Notes: generated by a model not told the origin, from the sequence alone. 62,055 bases of DNA from Actinomycetes bacterium (GCA_023436775.1 JAEZHW010000028.1:1-62055), one strand, 5' to 3'. Shown: positions 8,107 through 18,665, counted from the first letter of the stretch. Numbers and translations: made by a program.

Positions 8107-10305
8107 TTACAGCGCGTCGGGATCGATGGTCGCGGCATCAGTCACTGGTGCAGCCTCGCCGGTGACACTCAGGCCATCACCATCCGCCTGCACATCCACC
8201 CGGACCAACTGTCCGTCAACAATCTGACCGGCCAGCAGCGCGGTGGCGAGCCGGTCGTCGATTTCGCGCTGCATCAGGCGACGCAGCGGGCGGGCACCAT
8301 ACAGCGGGTCGTAGCCGCGTTCGGCGAGCCAGGCCCGGGCGGCCGGGGTCACTGCCAATTGCAGGCGGCGGTCGGTGAGCCGCTGCTGCAGCCGATCGAC
8401 GTACAGTTCCACAATCTGGGCGAGCTCGTCTTCCGCCAGCGCACTGAACACGATGATGTCGTCCAAGCGGTTCAGGAATTCTGGCTTGAAGGCCTGGCGG
8501 ACCACACCCAGCACGAGTTCTTCGCGCTGGGCCGCGTCCACCTCGGGGTCGACCAAGAACTGGCTGCCGAGGTTCGAGGTGAGCACCAGGATCACATTTC
8601 GGAAGTCCACCGTCCGGCCCTGACCATCGGTCAGGCGCCCATCGTCGAGGACCTGCAGCAGCACGTCGAACACTTCCGGGTGCGCCTTTTCGACCTCGTC
8701 CAGCAGCACCACGGAGTAGGGCCGGCGGCGCACCGCCTCGGTCAACTGACCACCCTGCTCGTAGCCGATGTAGCCAGGAGGCGCACCGAGCAGACGCGAG
8801 ACCGAGTGCTTCTCGCCGTACTCGCTCATGTCGATGCGGACCATGGCGCGCTCATCGTCGAAAAGGAACTCCGCGAGCGCCTTCGCCAACTCGGTCTTGC
8901 CGACACCGGTCGGGCCCAGGAACAGGAACGAGCCGGTGGGCCGGTTTGCATCGGCAATGCCGGCCCGGCTGCGGCGGACCGCATCCGCAACCGACCGCAC
9001 CGCGCGCTTCTGGCCGATCAGGCGCTTGCCGAGCTCCGCCTCCAGGTGGAGCAACTTCTGGGTCTCGCCCTGGGTGAGGCGGTCAACCGGCACGCCGGTC
9101 CACGCCGCAACCACGGCCGCGATGTCGTCCTCGGTGACCTGCTCATTGACCATGCGGTCCTGACTCACGTCCGCCTCGGCGGTCTCGGCCTCGCGCAATT
9201 CGCGCTCGAGCGCCGGGATCTCGCCGTAGAGCAGCCGCGATGCCTTCTCGAGGTCGCCCTCACGCTGGGCCACTTCGGACTGGGTGCGCAGCGCCTCGAG
9301 GCGTTCCTTCAGTTCACCGATGCGGCTGAGGCTCGCCTTCTCGCGCTGCCAGCGCGCCTCGAGCGCGTCCAGAGCGGTCTGCTTCTCGGCCATGTCGTCG
9401 CGCAGCTTAGCCAGGCGCGCCTTGGATGCGTCGTCCTTCTCCTTCTTGAGGGCGAGCTCCTCAAGCTTCAAGCGGTCGATGGCGCGACGCAGTTCGTCGA
9501 TTTCCACCGGCGCCGATTCGTGCTCCATCTTGAGGCGGCTGGCTGCTTCGTCGATCAGGTCAATCGCCTTGTCCGGCAACTGACGTCCGGAGATATAGCG
9601 GTTGCTCAGCGAGGCGGCAGCGACCAGCGCGGAGTCGGCGATCTGGACCTTGTGGTGCGCCTCGTAGCGTCCCTTCAGACCACGCAGGATCGCGACGGTG
9701 TCTTCCACGCTCGGCTCGCCGACGTACACCTGCTGGAAGCGGCGCTCCAGGGCCGCGTCCTTCTCAATGTACTCGCGGTACTCGTCCAGGGTGGTGGCAC
9801 CGATCAGGCGCAACTCACCGCGGGCGAGCATGGGCTTGAGCATGTTGGATGCTGCCACCGAGCCTTCGCCACCGCCGGCACCCATCAGGATGTGCAGCTC
9901 GTCAATGAAGGTGATCACCCTGCCTTCGCTCTCGGTAATCTCCTTCAGCACATTCTTGAGCCGTTCCTCGAACTGGCCACGGTACATCGCACCTGCCACG
10001 AGCGCGCTCAGGTCCAGCGAGATGAGGTCCTTGTTCTTCAGCGAGTCGGCGACGTCACCGGCGACGATGCGCTGGGCCAACCCCTCGACCACCGCCGTCT
10101 TTCCCACGCCGGGCTCACCGATGAGCACCGGGTTGTTCTTGGTGCGCCGGGTCAGCACCTGGCTGACACGACGAATTTCGGCGTCGCGGCCGATGACCGG
10201 GTCCAACTTGCCCTGGCGGGCGAGTTCGGTCAGGTTGACGCCGAACTGTTCGAGCGCGCTCTGCTGCTCGTCCTGCGAGCTAGGCGCGCCTTGCATGTTT
10301 GCCAC
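8107..10305 (-). CDS. clpB: ClpB disaggregase lacking the N-terminal domain
   Basis: Hsp100 chaperone that extracts polypeptides from aggregates together with DnaK. Two AAA+ modules are present: Walker A GEPGVGKT at ~63-70 and GPTGVGKT in the second ring, with sensor and arginine-finger blocks such as GATTLDEYREYIEKDAALER. The coiled-coil M domain (roughly residues 280-390, rich in Glu/Lys/Leu heptads) marks it as ClpB rather than ClpA or ClpC. At 732 aa it lacks the ~145-residue Clp_N domain: the protein begins just before AAA1. GTG 10305 has GGAGG five bases upstream, and a HAIR site lies at 10329-10349, so no room remains for an N-domain. HspR-controlled heat-shock gene (inference). Confidence 0.93.
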   Translation of the reverse strand: MANMQGAPSSQDEQQSALEQFGVNLTELARQGKLDPVIGRDAEIRRVSQVLTRRTKNNPVLIGEPGVGKTAVVEGLAQRIVAGDVADSLKNKDLISLDLSALVAGAMYRGQFEERLKNVLKEITESEGRVITFIDELHILMGAGGGEGSVAASNMLKPMLARGELRLIGATTLDEYREYIEKDAALERRFQQVYVGEPSVEDTVAILRGLKGRYEAHHKVQIADSALVAAASLSNRYISGRQLPDKAIDLIDEAASRLKMEHESAPVEIDELRRAIDRLKLEELALKKEKDDASKARLAKLRDDMAEKQTALDALEARWQREKASLSRIGELKERLEALRTQSEVAQREGDLEKASRLLYGEIPALERELREAETAEADVSQDRMVNEQVTEDDIAAVVAAWTGVPVDRLTQGETQKLLHLEAELGKRLIGQKRAVRSVADAVRRSRAGIADANRPTGSFLFLGPTGVGKTELAKALAEFLFDDERAMVRIDMSEYGEKHSVSRLLGAPPGYIGYEQGGQLTEAVRRRPYSVVLLDEVEKAHPEVFDVLLQVLDDGRLTDGQGRTVDFRNVILVLTSNLGSQFLVDPEVDAAQREELVLGVVRQAFKPEFLNRLDDIIVFSALAEDELAQIVELYVDRLQQRLTDRRLQLAVTPAARAWLAERGYDPLYGARPLRRLMQREIDDRLATALLAGQIVDGQLVRVDVQADGDGLSVTGEAAPVTDAATIDPDAL

Positions 10306-10328
10306 CGTCGCCTCCGTTCGTGTCCAAA

Positions 10329-10349
10329 GTTGAGTCGGTATGACTCAAG
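10329..10349 (-). promoter_or_regulatory. HAIR element (HspR operator) at clpB
   Basis: GTTGAGT-N7-ACTCAAG matches the HAIR consensus CTTGAGT-N7-ACTCAAG at 13 of 14 positions. It lies 23 bp upstream of the clpB start, overlapping a possible -10 TAAACT (10353-10348 on the minus strand). HspR itself is encoded at 14809-15228. Confidence 0.9.
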
Positions 10350-10384
10350 TTTACGACTGGTTCTGCCACTCCGCCAACGACGAA

Positions 10385-10411
10385 GGGCCGAGAATGGTGA
10401 ATTCTCGGCCC
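10385..10411 (-). terminator. terminator of the small membrane protein gene
   Basis: GGGCCGAGAAT (10385-10395) pairs perfectly with ATTCTCGGCCC (10401-10411) with a 5-nt loop. It separates the upstream minus-strand gene from the clpB promoter. Confidence 0.8.
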
Positions 10412-10430
10412 CCACTCAGCATTCCGACGC

Positions 10431-10775
10431 TCAGGTGATTGTGTCGACGAGGCCGATATTCATGAAGTAGATGAACGCGCCTACCGCGATCGTGGCACCG
10501 GTAATGACCAGGGCAAGTACCCCGAACAACTTCGAGCCGCGCAGCACCGCCACCGATCCAAGGATGACGGCGAGTACGACGGCCACGCCCGCCAGCACGC
10601 CCCACAGCGGCTGGGCGACCAGGCCCACGGTGACCATTGTCACGACGGCCCGCGGCAGATCACCACCATTCGTGACCAGCAAGTAGACGAGAATGCCTGG
10701 CACGACCAGGCCGAACAGCAAGGCGAGGAAGCCGATGCCTCCGCCGCCACGTACGGGTTGTTCTGACACAGTCAT
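10431..10775 (-). CDS. small three-helix membrane protein, unknown function
   Basis: Predicted inner-membrane protein of 114 aa. A short Gly-rich N-terminus is followed by three hydrophobic segments (about residues 14-35, 45-72 and 80-103) with few charged residues between them. No catalytic motif is visible and I do not recognise the family. The ATG at 10775 has GGGAG five bases upstream; an ATG 12 bases earlier overlaps that site. It is monocistronic, with a terminator before clpB, and nothing ties it to the heat-shock genes beyond position. Confidence 0.65.
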   Translation of the reverse strand: MTVSEQPVRGGGGIGFLALLFGLVVPGILVYLLVTNGGDLPRAVVTMVTVGLVAQPLWGVLAGVAVVLAVILGSVAVLRGSKLFGVLALVITGATIAVGAFIYFMNIGLVDTIT

Positions 10776-10851
10776 CTGCGCTCCCATCGTTCGCGCTGCC
10801 GCGCTGCAGCGTTGGGGCGAGTGTACTTGGGGCAGCCTCAGAATTGCAGAC

Positions 10852-11919
10852 TTAGCGCGAGCCGGTTGGCGCTGTCCCGCTGAGCAAGCCGGGCAGGCCG
10901 CGGCGATCCTTGGTCAGCACCACGGCCACAAACGACACCAGTGCGAACAGCGGCGCCAATGCCAGCGGCAGACCGGCGACCTCGTCATCGACGAACAGCA
11001 AGATCTGGAAGCCACCGATACCGCCCAGATACCGCAACAACGCACGCGACCGGAGCACCCGGCCGCTCGCGGGCAGGTACCGGATCAACACCGCGGCGTC
11101 ACCGATGGTGCGGCCTGAGGCGAGGACGACCACTGCCTGGATCAGGAACGGAATCAGCAGGCCGATGAGCTCGACCGGCAGCGCCTCAATCTCTTCCACG
11201 CTCAGACCGCCCACGGTGCTCAGCAGCACCCGCGCGGTGATCACCAGGGCAGCACCGATCAGCCCGGTGGCGAGCCAGTCGCTGAGCATGCCGATCAGGC
11301 GACGCATGAACGTGACCGGTCCAGACAGTGCGGGGTTCGCCTCGGGATCGCGCAGCCCCAACTGGTGCCGGAAGAACGGCCAGGAGATGATTGAACCGAT
11401 CAGCGCGCCCGCCGTGTTCGCAATCAGGTCATCAACGTCAAAGACGCGGTAGGCGCAGTGGTAGATCCCCCACACGCCCGTGAGTTGGGTGGTTTCGATC
11501 AGCAGCGAGGTGACAAAGCCGACCACGGCGGCCGTCACGATCCCGCGCCGCCAGAACGCGCGCAGGAACCAACCGAGCGGCAGGAAGAGCAGTACATTCA
11601 ACGCCACCTGCATAAAGGCGGGGTTGCGCAACATCACACCGATGCCGCCAAGGCCGAACATGCGGATGTCGTCGATGAACTGGAAGGGTGTTAACTGCGT
11701 GCCCACGCACTGGAAATCATTCACTGCAGGCAGTGGCAGCAAGGTGTACGTCCACAGCGCCAGGAAGTACACCAGTGAGCCAAACCAGACGATGGTCCGG
11801 CCGAGGCCCAACTTGCCGTGGCGACGGTACTGTACGGCGACGAAGGGGACGCTGAGCAGCACTGCCAGCGCAGCACCGAGACCGAGCGCCATCAGTGCCG
11901 ACGCCGTGGTTCCAGTCAT
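10852..11919 (-). CDS. VanZ-RDD domain membrane protein
   Basis: Polytopic membrane protein, 355 aa. The N-terminal half is a VanZ-like domain (LALWTYTLLPLP, NVLLFLPLGWFLRAFW, SLLIETTQLTGVW, FDVDDLIANTAGALIG), the family linked to teicoplanin resistance and other envelope roles. The C-terminal half resembles an RDD domain: two or three helices with GLIGAALVITARVLL and an Arg/Asp-bearing loop. VanZ-RDD fusions occur in actinobacteria; the biochemical role is unknown. A -10 TAGGAT (11931-11926) lies six bases before the ATG, so the mRNA is probably leaderless. Confidence 0.8.
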   Translation of the reverse strand: MTGTTASALMALGLGAALAVLLSVPFVAVQYRRHGKLGLGRTIVWFGSLVYFLALWTYTLLPLPAVNDFQCVGTQLTPFQFIDDIRMFGLGGIGVMLRNPAFMQVALNVLLFLPLGWFLRAFWRRGIVTAAVVGFVTSLLIETTQLTGVWGIYHCAYRVFDVDDLIANTAGALIGSIISWPFFRHQLGLRDPEANPALSGPVTFMRRLIGMLSDWLATGLIGAALVITARVLLSTVGGLSVEEIEALPVELIGLLIPFLIQAVVVLASGRTIGDAAVLIRYLPASGRVLRSRALLRYLGGIGGFQILLFVDDEVAGLPLALAPLFALVSFVAVVLTKDRRGLPGLLSGTAPTGSR

Positions 11920-11925
11920 GCAGTA

Positions 11926-11931
11926 ATCCTA
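11926..11931 (-). promoter_or_regulatory. -10 element of a leaderless promoter (VanZ-RDD gene)
   Basis: TAGGAT on the minus strand, six bases before the ATG at 11919. There is no strong Shine-Dalgarno sequence. Confidence 0.55.
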
Positions 11932-11958
11932 GAGCCGCCCGGATCCGGGCCGTCAGCA

Positions 11959-13215
11959 TCAGGAGTCGAGGCCGACATCCTCGGCATCGATCCGAGCGTC
12001 CTGCTTGCGGCTGTGACGAGGCAGCATGAGGCGAGCGAGTACCCCTCCGATCGCCGCTGCAATGGTCGAGGCGAGCAGAATGGCCAGCACCGCTACCTCA
12101 CGCGTGACCTCGTTCTGTCGCAGCGCCAGCTCGGCGATCAGCACACTGACGGTGAGGCCGATGCCTGCGAAGGCGCCCACCACCATGAGAGCGCCGGTTG
12201 AGAAGCGCTCCTCGAGGGGGGTCCGCAGCAGGCGCTGGGCCACGAGCGTGGACAGCACAATACCGAGCGGCTTTCCAACCACGAGACCGAGCACCACACC
12301 CAAGCCGATCGGGCTGGTGAAGGCGGCCTCGATCGCCTCGACGTTGACCGGGATACCGGTAGCGAAGAAGGCAAAGACTGGGATGACGAAGCCCACCGAG
12401 ATGGGGCTCCAACGGTGCTCAAAGTGCTCGGTCAGGGCCGGGGCGTCATGGCTACTGCCGACCGCTGGCACCACCAAGCCAAGCGCCACACCCGCAATCG
12501 TCGCGTGCACGCCGGACAGGTGCATCGTCCACCAGGCCAGCACCGCGATCGGCAACAGAATCCAGGGGCTGAGCACGCCGCGACGCAGCAGCAGCGCGAA
12601 GATCACCACGAGGGCGGCCGAAGCCAGCAGCCAGATCAGGTGCAGCGCCTCGGCGTAGAACACGGCGATCACCAGGATGCCAAGCAGATCGTCAGTGACC
12701 GCGAGCGCGAGCAGGAAAGCGCGCACCGGCGCCGGAATCCCGGGAGCGAGCAGCCCTAGCAGGGCGAGCGCTACAGCGATGTCGGTGGCCACCGGAATCG
12801 CCCACGCGTGCGGGTCGCCATTCGGTGCGGCGAGGTTAATCGCCAGGAAGATGCCGGCCGGCACCGCCATGCCCGCGACGGCAGCAATCACCGGGGTGAT
12901 GGCCTCGCGCAGGGTGCTCAGCGCACCGGTGGTGAATTCGCGCTTGAGCTCGACGCCGACCACGAAGAAGAAGATGGCGAGCAGGCCGTCGGTCGCCCAG
13001 TGCCGCAGGCTGAGATCGAGGTGCAGCGCCTCGATGCCGGGGCCCACCACGAATTCCTGCACCTCTTGGTACGTGCCCGCCCACGGGGAGTTCGCCCAGA
13101 GCAGGGCGAGGGCCATGCCAACGAGCAGCAGAATGCCACCGGCGTATTCGCCGCGAATGAACTCTGCGTACCGCTGCAGACCGGCGCGGGGGGAGACTCG
13201 GACGGGAAGGGCCAT
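11959..13215 (-). CDS. nhaA: NhaA-type Na+/H+ antiporter
   Basis: Membrane antiporter exchanging internal Na+ for protons. The 418-aa protein shows the family hallmarks in order: FIRGEYAGGILLLVGMALALLWANSPW at the N-terminus, FFFVVGVELKREF, IPVATDIAVALALL, and the ion-binding Asp pair in LALAVTDDLLGILVIAVFY. ATG 13215 gives the usual NhaA N-terminus with GGAG nine bases upstream; an upstream in-frame start adds an unrelated 23 residues. It stands alone, with no NhaR-like regulator nearby. Confidence 0.92.
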   Translation of the reverse strand: MALPVRVSPRAGLQRYAEFIRGEYAGGILLLVGMALALLWANSPWAGTYQEVQEFVVGPGIEALHLDLSLRHWATDGLLAIFFFVVGVELKREFTTGALSTLREAITPVIAAVAGMAVPAGIFLAINLAAPNGDPHAWAIPVATDIAVALALLGLLAPGIPAPVRAFLLALAVTDDLLGILVIAVFYAEALHLIWLLASAALVVIFALLLRRGVLSPWILLPIAVLAWWTMHLSGVHATIAGVALGLVVPAVGSSHDAPALTEHFEHRWSPISVGFVIPVFAFFATGIPVNVEAIEAAFTSPIGLGVVLGLVVGKPLGIVLSTLVAQRLLRTPLEERFSTGALMVVGAFAGIGLTVSVLIAELALRQNEVTREVAVLAILLASTIAAAIGGVLARLMLPRHSRKQDARIDAEDVGLDS

Positions 13216-13300
13216 GGGTGAGAACTCCAATGCGGAAGTATGCGTCCGCGCCGAAGCGCGTGCCGACCAGACTTCCCGGCTCACCGTGTGCCGTACGAGT

Positions 13301-14812
13301 CTACTTGCGGTTCACCCCACGCAACGACCGGAATGCGTCGGCCGCGATCGACATGGTCCAGTGCGCATCGTGTCGATGGGCCCAGTCCCAGGCGCCATCC
13401 GAGTAGCGCGCGATGGTGTCGGGGTTGCCCAGGATCCGGAGCATCGCCTCGGCCAGGGCGGACTCGTCATTCTTGGGCACTAGCAGGCCGGAAACGTCCT
13501 GGTCGATCATCTCGGCGCAGCCATAGTTGATGTCGTAACTGACCACTGGGCAGGCCCGCGAGACTGCTTCGAGCATGACCAGGGTCTGCCCCTCGTACTT
13601 GCTGGTCACGGCCAACAAGGCGGCCGTTTTCGCGGCGTCGGCGGCGTTGGCGCTGTAGCCGTGCAGCGTGACCGCGTGCCCGATACCGAGCTCGTCAACG
13701 ACCGCCTGCACCTTCGGCTGCTCCGGCCCATCACCGTAGATATCGAGCTTCGCCTCAGGCAGGCGCCGCAGCACCGTGGCGAAGGCTCGCACGAGGTGGT
13801 CGGCCTGCTTTACCGGGGCGAGGCGGGCCACCATGATGGCGCGGTACGGGTCGCGCAGCGCCGGGTCCGGACGCTCGGGCAGTGGCTCGGCCGGGTGCGG
13901 GACGACCCAGGCACGGCCGAGGTTGTCAAAGCGCTTGCGAGCATGGTCAAGCTGGCGCTGGCTCAGCCAGAACACGCCGTCGAAGTGGTGTGCCACCTCG
14001 AACCAACCGGTCCAGGCCACATCGATGGGGGAGTCCCACTCGAAGGGGGCGGCCACATGCGTGGAGTGCACAGTGTGCACGAGCGTGAAGCGATCGCGCG
14101 GCTGACCAGTACAGATCAGCTCGCCGACCTGCTTGGACTCGCAGACGACGGTGTTGAGGCCTGGCGCGCTGGTGTCGAGCACATGCGTGAGCCAGGCCCG
14201 GTACAGTCCGCTGAAGCCGTCGAGCCAGCCGAGCACTGATCCCTCCGCGGTGAGCACGTCGATCGCGATCGCGGCCCGGTGCCAGTCCGGACGCTGCACG
14301 TACGGCACCCGGAGCACGGGACGGCCCTCGTGGTCGAGGTAATCGGTGTGGCGGGGAACACCATCCTCGCCGACGGCGAGGGTGCGCCACGGGTTGCCGG
14401 CGGCGTCACGCTCGATGCGCAGTTCGAGGGCGGCATCGTCCGCGGCACGAAGCGTGTCGGCTGGGACATCGTCGGTGCGAGCGGCGGCGAGCAGCGCCTC
14501 GGGCCGGGTGCGCAGTTCCCGGAACAGGTTGCGTTCGCGGATCGGGAAGTCGATCCAGCCCTCGTCGCGCCACTGGATCAGGTTCGGCGCTTCGGGCCAG
14601 AACTCGAAGGTGAGCAGCACCGGTTCGACGGCGCCATAGTCACGGAAGTGCATCGCCCGTCGCAGCGCCGAGATCGTGTAGCCACCGTCCAGCGGCGGGC
14701 GCAGGCGCGAGCCAGCGATGAAGTAGTTGGCCGCAGGGAAGCGGGTCTCGTCGGTGGCGTGCATGCCTACGGGTGCGGCCGGCTCGAAGACCAGGCCGCC
14801 AGCAGCCGTCAC
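13301..14812 (-). CDS. GT4-family glycosyltransferase (TarM/TagE-like)
   Basis: Cytoplasmic glycosyltransferase of 503 aa. An N-terminal ~280-residue domain resembles those of poly(glycerol-phosphate) alpha-glucosyltransferases, and the C-terminal half is a GT-B/GT4 domain: RAIMVARLAPVKQADHLVRAF, LDIYGDGPEQPKVQAVV, and the E-x7-E region in KYEGQTLVMLEAVSRACPVVSYD. Acceptor and donor are not determined; glycosylation of a wall or cell-surface polymer is the best guess. The GTG start overlaps the hspR stop by four bases (GTGA), so it is translated as the last gene of the dnaK operon. That position is unusual and may link envelope glycosylation to heat stress. Confidence 0.78.
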   Translation of the reverse strand: MTAAGGLVFEPAAPVGMHATDETRFPAANYFIAGSRLRPPLDGGYTISALRRAMHFRDYGAVEPVLLTFEFWPEAPNLIQWRDEGWIDFPIRERNLFRELRTRPEALLAAARTDDVPADTLRAADDAALELRIERDAAGNPWRTLAVGEDGVPRHTDYLDHEGRPVLRVPYVQRPDWHRAAIAIDVLTAEGSVLGWLDGFSGLYRAWLTHVLDTSAPGLNTVVCESKQVGELICTGQPRDRFTLVHTVHSTHVAAPFEWDSPIDVAWTGWFEVAHHFDGVFWLSQRQLDHARKRFDNLGRAWVVPHPAEPLPERPDPALRDPYRAIMVARLAPVKQADHLVRAFATVLRRLPEAKLDIYGDGPEQPKVQAVVDELGIGHAVTLHGYSANAADAAKTAALLAVTSKYEGQTLVMLEAVSRACPVVSYDINYGCAEMIDQDVSGLLVPKNDESALAEAMLRILGNPDTIARYSDGAWDWAHRHDAHWTMSIAADAFRSLRGVNRK

Positions 14813-15228
14813 AGCACGCCCCGGTCGCGCCAGAGCACGAGCTGGTTCGGCTTGCGGGTGCGGGCACCGGTGCGCAGCGAGACGACCTCGCCCGTGGCGC
14901 CAGCGGCGAAGACCCGGGAACCCGGGCGGTTGTTCATGAGCTCATCGGCGAGTGCCGCCTCGAGTTTGCGGACGCGCTGCTGCAGTTCCACGTTCTCCCG
15001 TTCCAGGTGCAGGATCCGCTGGATACCCGCCAGGTTGATGCCCTCGGCACTCATGGCCGAGATCTGGCGCAGCATCGCAACGTCGCGCATCGAATACCGC
15101 CGGCTCTGGCCGGCGGTGCGCTTGGGCGAGACGAGGCCAAGCCGGTCATACTGCCGCAGCGTCTGCGGGTGCATACCCGCCAGTTCCGCTGCTGCGGCGA
15201 TGGCGAAGACCGGGGCATCGACGTCCAT
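14809..15228 (-). CDS. hspR: HspR heat-shock repressor (MerR family)
   Basis: MerR-type DNA-binding protein, 139 aa, that represses dnaK and clpB through HAIR sites and uses DnaK as co-repressor. The winged-helix reads FAIAAAAELAGMHPQTLRQYDRLGLV and then RRYSMRDVAMLRQIS, followed by a coiled-coil (residues ~75-95) and a basic Arg-rich tail. The ATG at 15228 has no Shine-Dalgarno sequence, but TAGGCT (15240-15235) lies six bases upstream, and its TAG is the dnaJ stop codon. A leaderless internal promoter could therefore supply HspR independently of the operon. Three HAIR sites occur in the window. Confidence 0.93.
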   Translation of the reverse strand: MDVDAPVFAIAAAAELAGMHPQTLRQYDRLGLVSPKRTAGQSRRYSMRDVAMLRQISAMSAEGINLAGIQRILHLERENVELQQRVRKLEAALADELMNNRPGSRVFAAGATGEVVSLRTGARTRKPNQLVLWRDRGVL

Positions 15229-15234
15229 GGCGCC

Positions 15235-15240
15235 AGCCTA
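15235..15240 (-). promoter_or_regulatory. possible internal leaderless promoter for hspR
   Basis: TAGGCT, whose first three bases are the dnaJ stop codon, lies six bases before the hspR ATG. It matches the spacing of the other leaderless candidates; coincidence is possible because the stop codon supplies half of it. Confidence 0.4.
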
Positions 15241-16176
15241 CCCCTGCGCCTTGGCGCGCAGCTCGGCGCGCGGGTCGGTGTCGGGCAAGGCAGCGGCGAG
15301 CGCTTCGATCGCGGCCTTCGCCTCGTCGTTCAGTTCCGAAGGCACCACGACTTGCACGGTGACGAGCAGGTCACCCTTGCCCTTATCGCTGGCGATGCCC
15401 TTGCCCTTGACGCGCAGCACGCGACCGGACGGGGTGCCTGGGGCGATCTTCAACTTCACCGAACCGGATCCCAGCAGCGGCACCTCGATGGTTGCGCCGA
15501 GGGCGGCCTCAACGAAGGTCACGGGTACGTCAACGCGCAGGTTGTTGCCGTCGCGGGTGAAGACCGGGTGCGGACGGACCGCCACGGTGATCACCATGTC
15601 GCCAGCCTCGCCGCCGTCGGGGCTGGGCTGGCCCTTGCCGCGCAGCTTGATCTTCTGGCCGTCCTTCACGCCCGCAGGGACCTTCACCGTGATCGTGCGG
15701 CCGTCGGCGGCACGAAGCTTGACGGTGTCGCCGGTGATGGCCTGCTCGAAGCCAATGGTGGCGCTCGCCACGACGTCGCGACCCTTGGTGGGTCCGGACG
15801 GATAGCCGCCGAACCCACCAAAGATGTCCTCAAAGCCAGCACCGCCGGTGCCAAAGCGCACGCGAGATCCGCCGCCACCGAAGAGGTTGCTAAAGACGTC
15901 CTCGAAGCCGCCCGCGCCGGTGCCGGTGAATCGGGCACCGCCACCCATGGCGCGCACCTGGTCATACTCGGCGCGCTGTTCCGGATCGCTGAGGACGGCG
16001 TACGCCTCGCTGATCTCCTTGAACTTGGCCTCTGCCTTCGCATCGCCCGCGGTGGAGTCCGGGTGGTACTGCCGCGCGAGTTTGCGATAGGTCTTCTTCA
16101 GCTCCTCGTTCGAGACGTCCTTGCTGACGCCGAGTACGGCGTAGAAGTCTTTCTCGAACCAGTCCTGGCTTGCCAT
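15238..16176 (-). CDS. dnaJ: DnaJ-type co-chaperone without zinc finger (CbpA-like)
   Basis: Hsp40 that delivers substrates to DnaK and stimulates its ATPase. The J-domain spans residues ~9-73 with the HPD motif at 38-40 (QYHPDSTAG). A Gly/Phe-rich linker (~78-130) leads to two C-terminal beta-barrel substrate-binding domains (e.g. GDMVITVAVRPHPVFTRDGNNL). No CxxCxGxG repeats are present, so at 312 aa this is the class B/CbpA form, although it sits in the classical dnaJ position. AAGGAGA precedes the ATG. It is 15 bp after grpE in the operon. Confidence 0.92.
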   Translation of the reverse strand: MASQDWFEKDFYAVLGVSKDVSNEELKKTYRKLARQYHPDSTAGDAKAEAKFKEISEAYAVLSDPEQRAEYDQVRAMGGGARFTGTGAGGFEDVFSNLFGGGGSRVRFGTGGAGFEDIFGGFGGYPSGPTKGRDVVASATIGFEQAITGDTVKLRAADGRTITVKVPAGVKDGQKIKLRGKGQPSPDGGEAGDMVITVAVRPHPVFTRDGNNLRVDVPVTFVEAALGATIEVPLLGSGSVKLKIAPGTPSGRVLRVKGKGIASDKGKGDLLVTVQVVVPSELNDEAKAAIEALAAALPDTDPRAELRAKAQG

Positions 16177-16191
16177 GTGGTCTCCTTGCGG

Positions 16192-16821
16192 TTACTCCGC
16201 CGCGTCCGGCGTCGCCGCTGCGACGGCGACCTTGGCGGCACGCAGCACGCGCTCACCGATTCGGTAGCCGGTCTGCACCACATCGATGATGGTGCCCTCG
16301 GGCGTGCCGGGAACCGGCACCTGGGCGATGGCCTCGTGCAGGTGCGGGTCGAAGGTCTCGCCCTTGGCGCCGAAGGCTTCGAGACCACGCTCAGCCACCA
16401 GGGTGCGGAACTTCTGGAAGATCACCGCGAGCGGGCCCTCGGCGAGGTCCCCGTGGGCCTCGGCGAGCGCCAGGTCGTCCAAGATCGGCAGGAAGCTGGC
16501 GAGCACGTCACCGGTCAGCGCCTCGCGGAGCAGTTCGCGCTCACGGTCGGTGCGCTTGCGGTAATTGGCGTACTCGGCCGACAGGCGCTGCAAGTCCTCG
16601 AGGCGCTCGGCCGCCAGCGCAGCATCCGGGCTGAGCGCGGTGCCCTCGGGTTCGCCTGCGCCCTCGCCGGCGGCGAGGATGTCCTCGACCGTCAGCGGAT
16701 CACCAGCGTCGGCCGCGTCCGGCGAGCTCTCGCTCACCGGACGGGCCTCACCCGTTTCCGGATCAATCTTGCGCTTGTCGCGGATGACCGGCTCTTCGCC
16801 GTTCGGGTTCTGTTCGGACAT
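16192..16821 (-). CDS. grpE: GrpE nucleotide exchange factor
   Basis: Co-chaperone that releases ADP from DnaK. It has 209 aa: an acidic, disordered N-terminus (~1-70), the long dimerising helix (LQRLSAEYANYRKRTDRERELLREAL), and the C-terminal beta domain with the conserved FDPHLHEAIAQVPVPGTPEGTIIDVVQTGYRIGERVLRAAKV-type block. The ATG lies two bases after the dnaK stop, the usual actinobacterial order dnaK-grpE-dnaJ-hspR. Confidence 0.95.
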   Translation of the reverse strand: MSEQNPNGEEPVIRDKRKIDPETGEARPVSESSPDAADAGDPLTVEDILAAGEGAGEPEGTALSPDAALAAERLEDLQRLSAEYANYRKRTDRERELLREALTGDVLASFLPILDDLALAEAHGDLAEGPLAVIFQKFRTLVAERGLEAFGAKGETFDPHLHEAIAQVPVPGTPEGTIIDVVQTGYRIGERVLRAAKVAVAAATPDAAE

Positions 16822-16823
16822 GG

Positions 16824-18665
<1,842 letters not shown>

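Noticed and set aside
8059..10470. 803-aa plus-strand frame opposite clpB
   Set aside because: Antisense to an unmistakable ClpB; no start signal and no recognisable domain.
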